This document shows, in pieces, positions 34,038 to 41,757 of a stretch of 64,000 nt of DNA. Position 1 is the first letter of the stretch, and every line of letters begins with the position of its first letter. The notes beneath the pieces were generated by a model. That model saw only the letters and a list, made by a program, of their open reading frames with translations. It ran no database searches and was not told the DNA's origin. The stretch lies in NCBI GenBank assembly GCA_965200525.1, contig OZ241368.1, forward strand, positions 6,820,001 through 6,884,000, given 5' to 3'. Source of the DNA: JANNPJ01 sp965200525 (GTDB lineage Bacteria > Actinomycetota > Actinomycetes > Actinomycetales > Kineosporiaceae). The position numbers were made by a program, and so were the translations under genes.

Positions 34038-35437
34038 CCCAAAGTCAGTACGACGTGGCCGATCTCAACAGCAAGGCCCGCGACCACCTGTGGATGCACT
34101 TCACCCGGCACTCCACCTTCAACCCCGGCCCGGACGGCGCCCCGGCCGGCGAGGTGCCGATCATCGTCAAGGGCGAGGGCGCCTACATCTGGGACGCCAA
34201 CGGCCGCAAGTACCTCGACGGCCTGGCCGGGCTGTTCGTTGTCCAGGCCGGCCACGGCCGGGAAGAGCTGGCCCGGGCCGCCTACGAGCAGGCCAAGGAG
34301 CTGGCGTTCTTCCCGCTCTGGTCGTACGCGCACCCGAACGCGATCGAGCTGGCCGACCGGCTGGCCGAATACGCCCCCGGCGACCTGAACCGGGTGTTCT
34401 TCACCACCGGTGGCGGTGAGGCGGTCGAGACGGCCTGGAAGCTGGCCAAGCAGTATTTCAAGCTGAAGGGCAAGCCGGGCAAGCACAAGGTGATCTCGCG
34501 GGCGGTGGCCTATCACGGCACCACCCAGGGCGCCCTGTCGATCACCGGGATCCCGGAGGCCAAGCTGGCCTTCGAGCCGCTGGTGCCGGGCGGCTTCCGG
34601 GTGCCCAACACCAACCTGTACCGGGCGCCGGTCGAACTGCGCGACGACCCCAAGCGGTTCGGCCGCTGGGCCGCCGACCGGATCGCCGAGGCGATCGAGT
34701 TCGAGGGGCCCGACAGCGTGGCCGCGGTGTTCCTGGAGCCGGTGCAGAACTCGGGTGGCTGCTTCCCGCCGCCGCCGGGCTATTTCGAGCGGGTCCGGGA
34801 GATCTGCGACGAGTACGACGTGCTGCTGGTGTCCGACGAGGTGATCTGCGCCTTCGGCCGGATCGGGGGCATGTTCGCCTGCTCCGAACTCGGCTACGTG
34901 CCCGACATGATCACCTGTGCCAAGGGGTTGACCAGCGGCTACTCCCCCATCGGGGCGTTGATCGCGAGCGACAAGCTGTTCGAGCCGTTCAGTAAGGGCA
35001 GCACTTACTTCCCGCACGGCTACACCTTCGGCGGGCACCCGGTGTCGGCGGCGGTGGCGATGGCCAACCTCGACATCTTCGAGCGTGAGGGGCTCAACCA
35101 GAACGTGCGGGACAACGCCCCGGCTTTCCGGGCCACCCTGGAGAAGCTGCTCGACCTGCCGATCGTCGGCGACGTCCGCGGCGAGGGCTACTTCTACGGG
35201 ATCGAACTGGTCAAGGACAAGGAGACCAGGGAGACCTTCGACGACGACGAGTCCGAGCGGCTGCTGCGGGGCTTCCTGTCCAAGGCGCTCTACGACGCCG
35301 GGCTCTACTGCCGGGCCGACGACCGCGGCGACCCGGTGATCCAGCTCTCGCCCCCGCTGATCGTCGGGCAACCGGAGTTCGACGAGATCGAGGGCATTCT
35401 GCGCACTGTGCTGACGGAGGCCTGGAACCAGCTGTGA
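34034..35437 (+). CDS. Putrescine/polyamine aminotransferase (class III)
   Basis: A 467-residue omega-transaminase similar to putrescine:pyruvate aminotransferases (SpuC group). Expected reaction: putrescine to 4-aminobutanal. Visible elements: WMHFTRHSTFN at the N-terminus, FFTTGGGEAVETAWKLAKQY (PLP phosphate), AYHGTTQGALSITG, LLVSDEVICAFGRIG (Asp268) and Schiff-base Lys297 in DMITCAKGLTSGYSPIG. The ATG overlaps the lrp stop and its own stop overlaps the next gene (GTGA), so it is tightly coupled. The aldehyde product would feed the dehydrogenase at 31934. Confidence 0.9.
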   Translation: MTQSQYDVADLNSKARDHLWMHFTRHSTFNPGPDGAPAGEVPIIVKGEGAYIWDANGRKYLDGLAGLFVVQAGHGREELARAAYEQAKELAFFPLWSYAHPNAIELADRLAEYAPGDLNRVFFTTGGGEAVETAWKLAKQYFKLKGKPGKHKVISRAVAYHGTTQGALSITGIPEAKLAFEPLVPGGFRVPNTNLYRAPVELRDDPKRFGRWAADRIAEAIEFEGPDSVAAVFLEPVQNSGGCFPPPPGYFERVREICDEYDVLLVSDEVICAFGRIGGMFACSELGYVPDMITCAKGLTSGYSPIGALIASDKLFEPFSKGSTYFPHGYTFGGHPVSAAVAMANLDIFEREGLNQNVRDNAPAFRATLEKLLDLPIVGDVRGEGYFYGIELVKDKETRETFDDDESERLLRGFLSKALYDAGLYCRADDRGDPVIQLSPPLIVGQPEFDEIEGILRTVLTEAWNQL

Positions 35438-36081
35438 GCGAGCGCTCGAGAACGACGGTCCGCCGGCTGCCCGAGAAGCAGGTGAACGACGAGGCGATCC
35501 TGCACGCGATCCTGGACGCCGCGCTGGTCGCCCACGTCGCCGTCCCTCAGCCGCACCGGCTGGCGGTGGTGCCGGTCGGGATCGCCCGGGACGGCGACCG
35601 CCTGCTGATCCACGGATCGACCGCCTCGCAGGCGTTCCGGGCCCTGGCCGACGGGGTGCAGACCTGTGCCACGGTGACCCTGCTGGACGGGATCGTGGTG
35701 GCTCGCAGCCAGTTCGAGTCCTCCATGCACTACCGCTCGGCGATGATCTTCGGTGCTTTCTCGGTCGTGCCGTCGTCCGAGAAAGAGGCGGCCCTGGCCG
35801 TGCTGTCCGAGCATCTGCTGCCCGGGATGACCGGTGCCCGCCCGCCGGCGGCGAAGGAGCTGGCCGCGACCTCGGTGCTGGCCCTGCCGCTGGTGGAGTG
35901 GTCGCTCAAGGTCTCGGCCGACCCGCCGGAGGACGATCGGGGTGACCTCGACCGCCCGGTCTGGGCGGGCGTCGTCCCGTTGGAACACACCTGGGGGACG
36001 CCGGTGACCGCCCCCGACCTGACCGTGGACGCCCCGGTTCCGGTGGCCGTCCTGGCCGGCTGGCCCACCGGGCGGGCCTGA
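35434..36081 (+). CDS. FMN-binding split-barrel protein (pyridoxamine oxidase-like)
   Basis: A 215-residue protein of the Pyridox_ox_2-like family. It shows an N-terminal VRRLPEKQVNDEAILHAILD, the strand AVVPVGIARDGDRLLIHGST, and the FMN-contact segment SSMHYRSAMIFGAFSVVPSS. Family members bind FMN or F420 and are often annotated as flavin-nucleotide-binding proteins; function here is unknown. Its place between a PLP transaminase and a flavoprotein oxidase suggests a role in cofactor or aldehyde handling. Starts at GTG overlapping the transaminase stop and ends TGATG into the next gene. Confidence 0.85.
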   Translation: MSERSRTTVRRLPEKQVNDEAILHAILDAALVAHVAVPQPHRLAVVPVGIARDGDRLLIHGSTASQAFRALADGVQTCATVTLLDGIVVARSQFESSMHYRSAMIFGAFSVVPSSEKEAALAVLSEHLLPGMTGARPPAAKELAATSVLALPLVEWSLKVSADPPEDDRGDLDRPVWAGVVPLEHTWGTPVTAPDLTVDAPVPVAVLAGWPTGRA

Positions 36082-37604
36082 TGGCGGGGGCGAACAGCTC
36101 GGCCGGCTCGACCGGCAGCGGCTCGACCGGCAGCGGCTCGGCCGCCGGTGGGTCGGGACAGCGGTATCGGGAGCTGTCGCTGTGGTTCGACCAAGCTGTC
36201 GACGCCGGCGATTCCCTGGAACCGCGCCCCGGTCTGGACGGCGACACCCAGGCCGACGTGTGCATCGTCGGCGCCGGACTGACCGGTCTGTGGACGGCGT
36301 ACTACCTGTTGCGGGCCCAGCCCTCGCTGCGGGTGGTGATTCTCGAGGCCGAGATCGCCGGCTTCGGGGCCAGCGGGCGCAACGGCGGCTGGTGCTCGGC
36401 TCTGTTCCCGGTGTCGACCCACGGCCTGGCCCGCCGGTACGGGCGCGAGCGGGCGATCGCGATGCGCCGGGCGATGAACGACACCGTGGACGAGGTCGGG
36501 CGGGTGGTGGCCGAGCAGCAGATCGAGTGTTCCTGGGCCAAGGGCGGCACGATCGACCTGGCCCGCGACGCAGTGCAGCTGGCCCGGGTGCGCGCCGAGG
36601 TGGCCGGGGACGCCGAGTTCGACGGCGTCGACGGCTACGAGTTCCTCGGCCCCGACGAGGCCGGCGCCCGGATCGGAGCCGAGGGTGTGCTCGGCGCCGG
36701 GTACACGCCGCACTGCGCCCGGATCCAGCCCGCCCTGCTGGTCCGGGGCCTGGCCCGGGCCGTGGAACAGCTCGGCGGAACGATTTTCGAAGGCACCCCG
36801 GTGCGGGAGATCCGACCCGGCAGCACCGGCACCAGCGTGGTCACCAATCAGCCGACCAGCAGCGGACCCTTCGTGCGCACGCGAAGGGGCTCGGTCAGCG
36901 CCCGCCACGTGATCCGGGCCACCGAGGCCTGGACGTCGCAGCTGCCCGGCTCCGAGCGGGACGTCGTGCCGGTGTACTCGCTGATGGTGGCCACCGAGCC
37001 GCTGCCGGCGTCGTTCTGGGAGGGCGCGGCGGGCACCCGCGGCGCCGGACTGGTCGCCGGCGAGACGTTCACCGACGCCCGGCACCTGATCATCTACGGC
37101 CAGCGGACCGCCGACGACCGCCTCGCCTTCGGCGGCCGGGGCGCGCCGTACCACTACGGTTCGCGGATCGATGCGGCCTTCGATCGTTCCGAGGCGGTGT
37201 TCGCGGCCCTGCGCAGTTCGCTGGTCGAGCTCTTCCCCGCGCTGCACGGCCAGGCGTTCACCCACGGCTGGGGCGGTCCGCTGGGCATCGCTCGCGACTG
37301 GCACGCCTCGGTGGGGCTGGATCAGGCCACCGGGGTCGGCTGGGCCGGCGGCTACGTCGGGGACGGCGTCGGCACCACCAACCTGTCCGGCCGGACCCTG
37401 GCCGACCTGGTGCTCGGCCGGGACACCGAGGTGACCCGACTGCCCTGGGTGGGCCACCGCTCGCGCCGGTGGGAGCCGGAGCCGCTGCGCTGGCTCGGCG
37501 TCAACGCCGGCCTGCGGGCCATGACCGCGGCCGACGCCGAGGAGCGCCTCACCGGCCGCCCTTCCGTGGCCGCCCGCCTGATGTCCCCGTTCATCGGGCA
37601 CTGA
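36081..37604 (+). CDS. FAD-dependent amine oxidoreductase (second DAO-family paralogue)
   Basis: A 507-residue flavoprotein, paralogous to the one at 26029. An unusual low-complexity Gly/Ser/Thr head (GSTGSGSTGSGSAAGGSG) precedes the FAD motif VCIVGAGLTGLWTAYYLLRA near residue 60. The flavin loop IAGFGASGRNGGWCSALFPV and the C-terminal contact VGWAGGYVGDGVGTTNLSGR follow. Likely substrate is an amine such as a polyamine derivative. Coupled to the FMN-protein gene by TGATG; last gene of the lrp operon. Confidence 0.85.
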   Translation: MAGANSSAGSTGSGSTGSGSAAGGSGQRYRELSLWFDQAVDAGDSLEPRPGLDGDTQADVCIVGAGLTGLWTAYYLLRAQPSLRVVILEAEIAGFGASGRNGGWCSALFPVSTHGLARRYGRERAIAMRRAMNDTVDEVGRVVAEQQIECSWAKGGTIDLARDAVQLARVRAEVAGDAEFDGVDGYEFLGPDEAGARIGAEGVLGAGYTPHCARIQPALLVRGLARAVEQLGGTIFEGTPVREIRPGSTGTSVVTNQPTSSGPFVRTRRGSVSARHVIRATEAWTSQLPGSERDVVPVYSLMVATEPLPASFWEGAAGTRGAGLVAGETFTDARHLIIYGQRTADDRLAFGGRGAPYHYGSRIDAAFDRSEAVFAALRSSLVELFPALHGQAFTHGWGGPLGIARDWHASVGLDQATGVGWAGGYVGDGVGTTNLSGRTLADLVLGRDTEVTRLPWVGHRSRRWEPEPLRWLGVNAGLRAMTAADAEERLTGRPSVAARLMSPFIGH

Positions 37605-37649
37605 TCTTCGGACTGATTTCATCGGGCACACTGGATTTCATCGGACACT
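37590..37649 (+). repeat. Three short direct repeats TTCATCGG(G/A)CAC
   Basis: Copies begin at 37590, 37618 and 37638 (two identical, one with a single change). The first encodes the C-terminal FIGH of the flavoprotein; the others lie in the 70-base gap before the OsmC gene. Repeat spacing is 28 then 20 bases. Could be a regulator-binding array or a slippage product. Confidence 0.6.
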
Positions 37650-37674
37650 GAGACCCGACAGCGGAAGGTTCGAC

Positions 37675-38178
37675 ATGGATGCAGCCACGCTCCGCGAGAC
37701 CCAGGCTCCCCTGAAGCAGCGCTACCGGGATGAGCCGCTGACCGCGCTGACCCCGCTGTCGGCCCGGGCCACCTTCGCCGATTCTGGCGTCACGGCCACC
37801 GTGTCGACGTGGGCCGGACCGGTCCTTGCCGGTCTGCATCCGGCCACCGGAGGCGACGGCGACGATGCCTGCTCCGGGGACATGCTCCTGGAGGCTTTGC
37901 TGGCCTGTTCGGGAGTGACCCTGCGCAGCGTGGCCACCGCGATGAGCCTCGACATCCGGTCGGCCGAGCTGCGAGCCGAAGGACACTTCGACGCCCGCGG
38001 CACGCTCGGTGTTTCGCGGGACACCCCGGTCGGCGTGAACAATCTCACCGTGACCGCGGTACTCGACACCGACGCCGACGACGATGCCCTGGAGCGATTG
38101 GCCAAGCTCACCGAGCGCTATTGCGTGGTCGCTCAATCCTTGCGTGAGCCCGTGGCTTTCACCATTCGGCGAGCCTGA
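37675..38178 (+). CDS. OsmC/Ohr-family protein
   Basis: A 167-residue OsmC-fold protein, related to thiol-dependent peroxidases. Two conserved Cys positions are visible, in LLEALLACSGVTLRSVA and ERYCVVAQSL, matching the peroxidatic and resolving cysteines of the superfamily. ATG 37675 has GGAAGG 7 bases upstream. Presumed role: detoxifying organic or hydrogen peroxide, which would suit a neighbourhood with two H2O2-producing flavin oxidases. It is separate from the lrp operon by 70 bases but on the same strand. Confidence 0.85.
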   Translation: MDAATLRETQAPLKQRYRDEPLTALTPLSARATFADSGVTATVSTWAGPVLAGLHPATGGDGDDACSGDMLLEALLACSGVTLRSVATAMSLDIRSAELRAEGHFDARGTLGVSRDTPVGVNNLTVTAVLDTDADDDALERLAKLTERYCVVAQSLREPVAFTIRRA

Positions 38179-38245
38179 ACCGGCCGGGCGGCCGGGATCG
38201 GCGTCGACCCTCGATCCGGGTCGAACCCCGCTGCGGTGGTCGGGA

Positions 38246-38257
38246 TATGGTCCGATC
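38246..38257 (+). promoter_or_regulatory. Leaderless-type -10 of bioY
   Basis: TATGGT (38246-38251) followed by six bases and ATG 38258; no Shine-Dalgarno. Same spacing as gabT and padR. Confidence 0.5.
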
Positions 38258-38833
38258 ATGAGCACTCTGACCATCGGCACTCGACGACCTGTTCTGGCCG
38301 ACCTCGTCCCGGGCGCCCGCGTCCGCGACGCGGTCCTGATCATCGCGGGAGCCGGCCTCACCGGCCTGGCGGCCCAGGTCTCGGTGCACACCCCCCTGTC
38401 GCCGGTGCCTTTCACCCTGCAGACTCTGGCCGTCCTGGTGGTGGGCGGAGCGCTCGGCTCGCTGCGCGGCGCCCTGTCGATGGCGCTCTACCTGGCCGCC
38501 GGCGTCGCCGGGGTGCCATGGTACGCCGACCAGGCCCATGGCTGGGGTGGGCCGACCTTCGGCTACGTACTCGGCTTCATCGCCGCCGCCGCCCTGGTCG
38601 GCGCCCTGGCCACCAAGGGCCGTGACCGTGACCCGGTGAGCACCCTCGGCACCATGATGCTGGGCGTCGCAGTGATCTACCTGGTCGGCGCCACCTGGCT
38701 GGCCCTGGACCTCGACCTCAGCGCCGACAAGGCGGTCTCGCTCGGCGTCACCCCCTTCCTGATCGCCGACGCACTCAAGATCGCGATCGCCGCCATCATC
38801 TTCCCCACCGCCTGGCGCCTCTCCCGCCGCTGA
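38258..38833 (+). CDS. bioY: Biotin transporter BioY (S component)
   Basis: A 191-residue integral membrane protein of the BioY family, the biotin-binding subunit of ECF importers, sometimes active alone. About six helices; the signature around PVPFTLQTLAVLVVGGALGS and the biotin-site segment GAPTFGYLLGF appears here as GGPTFGYVLGFIAAAALVG. The first helix is AVLIIAGAGLTGLAAQVSV; a characteristic C-terminal DALKIAIAAIIFPTAWRL follows. No bioM/bioN partner is encoded nearby, so it must rely on a shared energising module or act solo. Confidence 0.93.
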   Translation: MSTLTIGTRRPVLADLVPGARVRDAVLIIAGAGLTGLAAQVSVHTPLSPVPFTLQTLAVLVVGGALGSLRGALSMALYLAAGVAGVPWYADQAHGWGGPTFGYVLGFIAAAALVGALATKGRDRDPVSTLGTMMLGVAVIYLVGATWLALDLDLSADKAVSLGVTPFLIADALKIAIAAIIFPTAWRLSRR

Positions 38834-38916
38834 CCCGAGCGGCCCCGAGTTCGACCCCGAACAGGTACCGGTCCCGACGATCACGCCGGCCCAGAACGCA
38901 GGGTCTTTCAGCCGGG

Positions 38917-39000
38917 CCCACGCTCAGGTCCCGCCGCCGTCCCGACGACCACGCCCACGCTCAGGTCCCGCCGCCGTCCCGACGACCACGCCTAGGCTCA
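38917..39000. repeat. 37-bp tandem repeat, two perfect copies and a partial third
   Basis: CCCACGCTCAGGTCCCGCCG and the following bases occupy 38917-38953 and recur exactly at 38954-38990; 38991-39000 begins a degenerate third copy. It lies in the 232-base space between bioY and the HNH remnant. No gene is seen in this space. The array stops where the HNH-derived sequence begins. Confidence 0.8.
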
Positions 39001-39065
39001 ACAGCCGCCGCGCACAAGGTCACGTTCAGGTTCCGAACCCTGGAGTCTCGGTCTTCGTGGCGGGC

Positions 39066-39840
39066 TCAGAAGGGCGGTGGTCCAAGTTCTGAACCCGTCG
39101 CGTTCGCCTGGGCCGTTCCCGAGGTCGGCTCCGGTTCCCCGGCTCGGCCCCCACCGATGATCTCGTCGCCGGCGACTCGTCCGATGGTGGGCTGGTGGCC
39201 GAGGTAGACGTGTCCGGTCAGGCTGGTGATGACCACTGTGCCCGGCGGGTGGTTCGGATCGTCGGACAAGCGGTGACTCCGCGGCCTCGTGCTTGAGGCG
39301 GTGATGTCGTCGGCATTGGGTGCAGAGGTTGTCCTCACTGGTGGTTCCGACCGGGTAGGAGATCAGGTGGTCCTGGTCGCAGCGGGCGGCCGGGCGGGGG
39401 CAGTTCGGGGTCCGGCAGGTGACGTCGCGGGCCCGGACGTGATCCTTCAACGCGGCCGGCGGCGCGTAGACCGTTCGCCCGTAGTCGAGCGGCTGTCCGT
39501 GGACGGGGTCGGTGACCAGCCGCCGCCAGGTGCTGCCTTCGGCGAACGCCAACGCCCGAGCCAGCGCCGCGGTGATGGGCCCGTGCCCTTCCAGCACGGC
39601 TGGGTCTTCGGTGAGTTCCAGGAGCGTTTCAAGGTTGACGGTGATGTTCATGTGAGCACCCACCGGCGACCCGCCAGCACCGGGACGGACGGAACGGTTT
39701 CCTGCTGGGCGGTTTTGCCCTCGGTTCTTTCCACCCTTGCCCCTGGTCTGACTGTTGCGGGGTCGGCCGGATCGTTCCTGCCGTCGAGCTCTGCTCGCCC
39801 TTCGCGCGCTGCCGCCCCCACCGCTGATGCCGGCATTCAG
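39066..39840 (-). pseudogene. Remnant of a 13E12/DUF222-type HNH endonuclease gene
   Basis: The minus strand carries the C-terminal half of a DUF222-HNH protein. It shows the linker HMNITVNLETLLELTED, then WRRLVTDPVHGQPLDYGRTV, and the HNH core ARDVTCRTPNCPRPAARCDQ, DHLISYPVGTTSEDNLCTQC and RRHHRLKHEA. A frameshift near 39283-39288 moves the reading to the frame that continues SHRLSDDPNHPPGTVVITSL and ends at TGA 39066. The N-terminal DUF222 domain (normally 200 or more residues) is missing; the plus-strand PadR gene starts at that point. Such genes are repetitive, mobile-like elements in actinobacteria. The exact upstream limit is uncertain. Confidence 0.75.
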
Positions 39841-39933
39841 CGTCTCGCCACGGACGTCCGGTGTCACCGCCACCCCAGTAGATCGCCCCGGCGCCGGACG
39901 ATCGCTCCACCATCTGCCTGCCGCAGGGTCAAC

Positions 39934-39945
39934 TACGCTGACGTC
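39934..39945 (+). promoter_or_regulatory. Leaderless-type -10 of the PadR gene
   Basis: TACGCT (39934-39939), six bases, then ATG 39946. No Shine-Dalgarno. Confidence 0.5.
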
Positions 39946-40620
39946 ATGTCGGTGACGCGGCTGCTCATTCTTGGGGCAGTGAGGATCTTCCAACCGACCC
40001 ACGGTTATTTCGTCCGGCGCGAGCTCGGCAGCTGGCAGGTGGCCGAGTGGGCCCACCTGAACCCGGGGTCGATCTACAACGCCCTTCGAGCCCTGGCCCG
40101 GGACGGCTTGCTCATCGAGGAGCCGTCGGCCGCGGAGCCCTCGACCGAGGGGACGGTGGACGAGGGCGTCAAGCCGGGCGGCAGCCGTTCCGGCAGCAAG
40201 ACGGCCTACCGGTTGACCGTCGACGGCGAGACCGAGTTCCGGCGACTGGTTCGTGAAGCCCTGTGGGAACTGCACCCCTACGAACCGGGCTGGCTGCTGG
40301 CGGGCGTGTCCTTCTGGGGGGTCCTGCCTCGGGTCGAGGTGCTGGCCGCCCTGGACGCACGGTCATCACTGCTCAAGGCCCGCATCTCAGGTACCAGGTT
40401 CGCCGCCGGAAGCATGTCCGAGACCGCGGCCGGCACTCCTGACCACGTCGTGGAGATCTTCCACATCGGCGTTGCCCAGCTGCAGGCCGAGATCGACTGG
40501 ACTCAGGATGCCATCGGGCGGATCAACGGCGGCGCCTACGGTTTCGCCGGTGAGGACCCGCGCCGGCTGCTCCCCCGCGAACATCCGCTCCGACCCCCGA
40601 GTCGCACGCTCCACAACTAG
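39946..40620 (+). CDS. PadR-family transcriptional regulator
   Basis: A 224-residue repressor. N-terminal winged helix: LLILGAVRIFQPTHGYFVRR, WAHLNPGSIYNALRALARDG and the wing SGSKTAYRLTVDGETEFRRL. The C-terminal half is helical (effector and dimer region). A perfect palindrome overlaps its stop codon, just upstream of an ABC exporter operon on the same strand, so it likely represses that exporter in response to a drug-like ligand. The start is set by the leaderless -10 and by the homologous N-terminus; the frame is open far upstream without support. Confidence 0.9.
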   Translation: MSVTRLLILGAVRIFQPTHGYFVRRELGSWQVAEWAHLNPGSIYNALRALARDGLLIEEPSAAEPSTEGTVDEGVKPGGSRSGSKTAYRLTVDGETEFRRLVREALWELHPYEPGWLLAGVSFWGVLPRVEVLAALDARSSLLKARISGTRFAAGSMSETAAGTPDHVVEIFHIGVAQLQAEIDWTQDAIGRINGGAYGFAGEDPRRLLPREHPLRPPSRTLHN

Positions 40621-40633
40621 TCAAGTTTGACTA
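40618..40633. promoter_or_regulatory. Perfect 16-bp palindrome, probable PadR operator
   Basis: TAGTCAAGTTTGACTA: two 7-bp half-sites TAGTCAA/TTGACTA around two bases. Its first three bases are the padR stop codon. It lies 113 bases upstream of the exporter ATPase gene. TAGTCAA-type palindromes are common beside PadR-controlled ABC exporters in actinobacteria. Confidence 0.7.
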
Positions 40634-40745
40634 AATCCTCGACCGAGGCCAGGATATTCAACATCCGGTCGATGCTCGCGTCGACATCCGTCGGCGACCG
40701 CTCCGGCGGCCGGCGCCTGAAAAGGCCACATCTCACAGGGGACTC

Positions 40746-41711
40746 GTGACGATGATTCACGCCCGGAAACTCTCGCGTACCTATCAAACCCGCACCGGAG
40801 AGGTCGAGGCCGTTCGCGGCGTTGATCTGGACGTCGAGGCCGGCGAAGTCGTCGGCTTCCTCGGGCCGAACGGTGCCGGCAAGACCACCACCCTGAAAAT
40901 GCTCACCACGCTTATTGTTCCGACCGCGGGCGAGGCCACAGTGGCCGGTCACGACCTGCGCCGCGACCCGGTCGGCGTCCGCCGGAACATCGGCTACGTG
41001 GCCCAGGGCGGAGTCACCCTGGACATCGCCCGAGCCGGCGAAGAATGCGTCGACCAGGCCCGGCTGTACGGGATGAGCTGGGCCGACGCCACCGCCCGGG
41101 GCAAGGAGCTGTTCAGCCGGCTCGACCTCGACGGACTCTGGGACCGCAACTGCAACTCCCTGTCCGGCGGTCAGCGCCGCCGGCTCGACATCGTCATCGG
41201 GCTGATGCACACCCCGGCCCTGGTCTTCCTGGACGAGCCGACGACCGGCCTCGACCCCCAGTCGCGGGCCAACCTCTGGGACCACATCCTGCGACTGCGA
41301 GACGAGCAGGGCAGCACCGTCTTCCTGACCACGCACTACCTGGACGAGGCCGACTACCTCTGCGACCGGTTGCTGGTGATCGACAACGGCAGCATCGTCG
41401 CCGCCGGCACGCCGGAAGAGCTCAAGGCCAACGTCTCCGGGGACGCCGTCCGCCTGACCCTGGCCGAACCGGACCGGGCCCAGGACGCCGTCTCGGTGCT
41501 GGCCGGGCTGGACGGCGCCGACACCCCGGTCGTGGACGGCGAGCACGTGCAGGTTCACGTTCCCCACGGTGGGGCGGCCCTGCCGGGGCTGCTGCGCGAA
41601 CTGGACGGCAAGGGCGTCACCCTGGCCGCCGTCGAGGTTCGCCGGCCGACCCTGGACGACGTCTTCCTCTCCCTCACCGGCCGGTCGCTGCGCGACGAGC
41701 CCGCGGCCTGA
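40746..41711 (+). CDS. DrrA-like ABC exporter ATP-binding protein
   Basis: A 321-residue exporter ATPase of the daunorubicin-resistance (DrrA) type. Walker A LGPNGAGKTTTLKML at about 39-53, Q-loop GYVAQGGVTLDIARAG, signature SLSGGQRRRLDIVIGL, Walker B LVFLDEPTTGLDPQSR and H-loop TTHYLDEADYLCD. The C-terminal region ending VEVRRPTLDDVFLSLTGRSL is the DrrA-specific CREEM-type area. GTG 40746 is close to AGGGGA; ATG 40752 is possible. It pairs with the permease at 41758; the substrate is unknown and likely a hydrophobic compound. Confidence 0.92.
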   Translation: MTMIHARKLSRTYQTRTGEVEAVRGVDLDVEAGEVVGFLGPNGAGKTTTLKMLTTLIVPTAGEATVAGHDLRRDPVGVRRNIGYVAQGGVTLDIARAGEECVDQARLYGMSWADATARGKELFSRLDLDGLWDRNCNSLSGGQRRRLDIVIGLMHTPALVFLDEPTTGLDPQSRANLWDHILRLRDEQGSTVFLTTHYLDEADYLCDRLLVIDNGSIVAAGTPEELKANVSGDAVRLTLAEPDRAQDAVSVLAGLDGADTPVVDGEHVQVHVPHGGAALPGLLRELDGKGVTLAAVEVRRPTLDDVFLSLTGRSLRDEPAA

Positions 41712-41757
41712 TCCCGCTGCCCCGACCCCGCCTGCTTGCCTGCCTCCGGAGCCTGAG

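Noticed and set aside
38917..39000. CRISPR array
   Set aside because: Copies are directly adjacent without spacers, so it is a simple tandem repeat.
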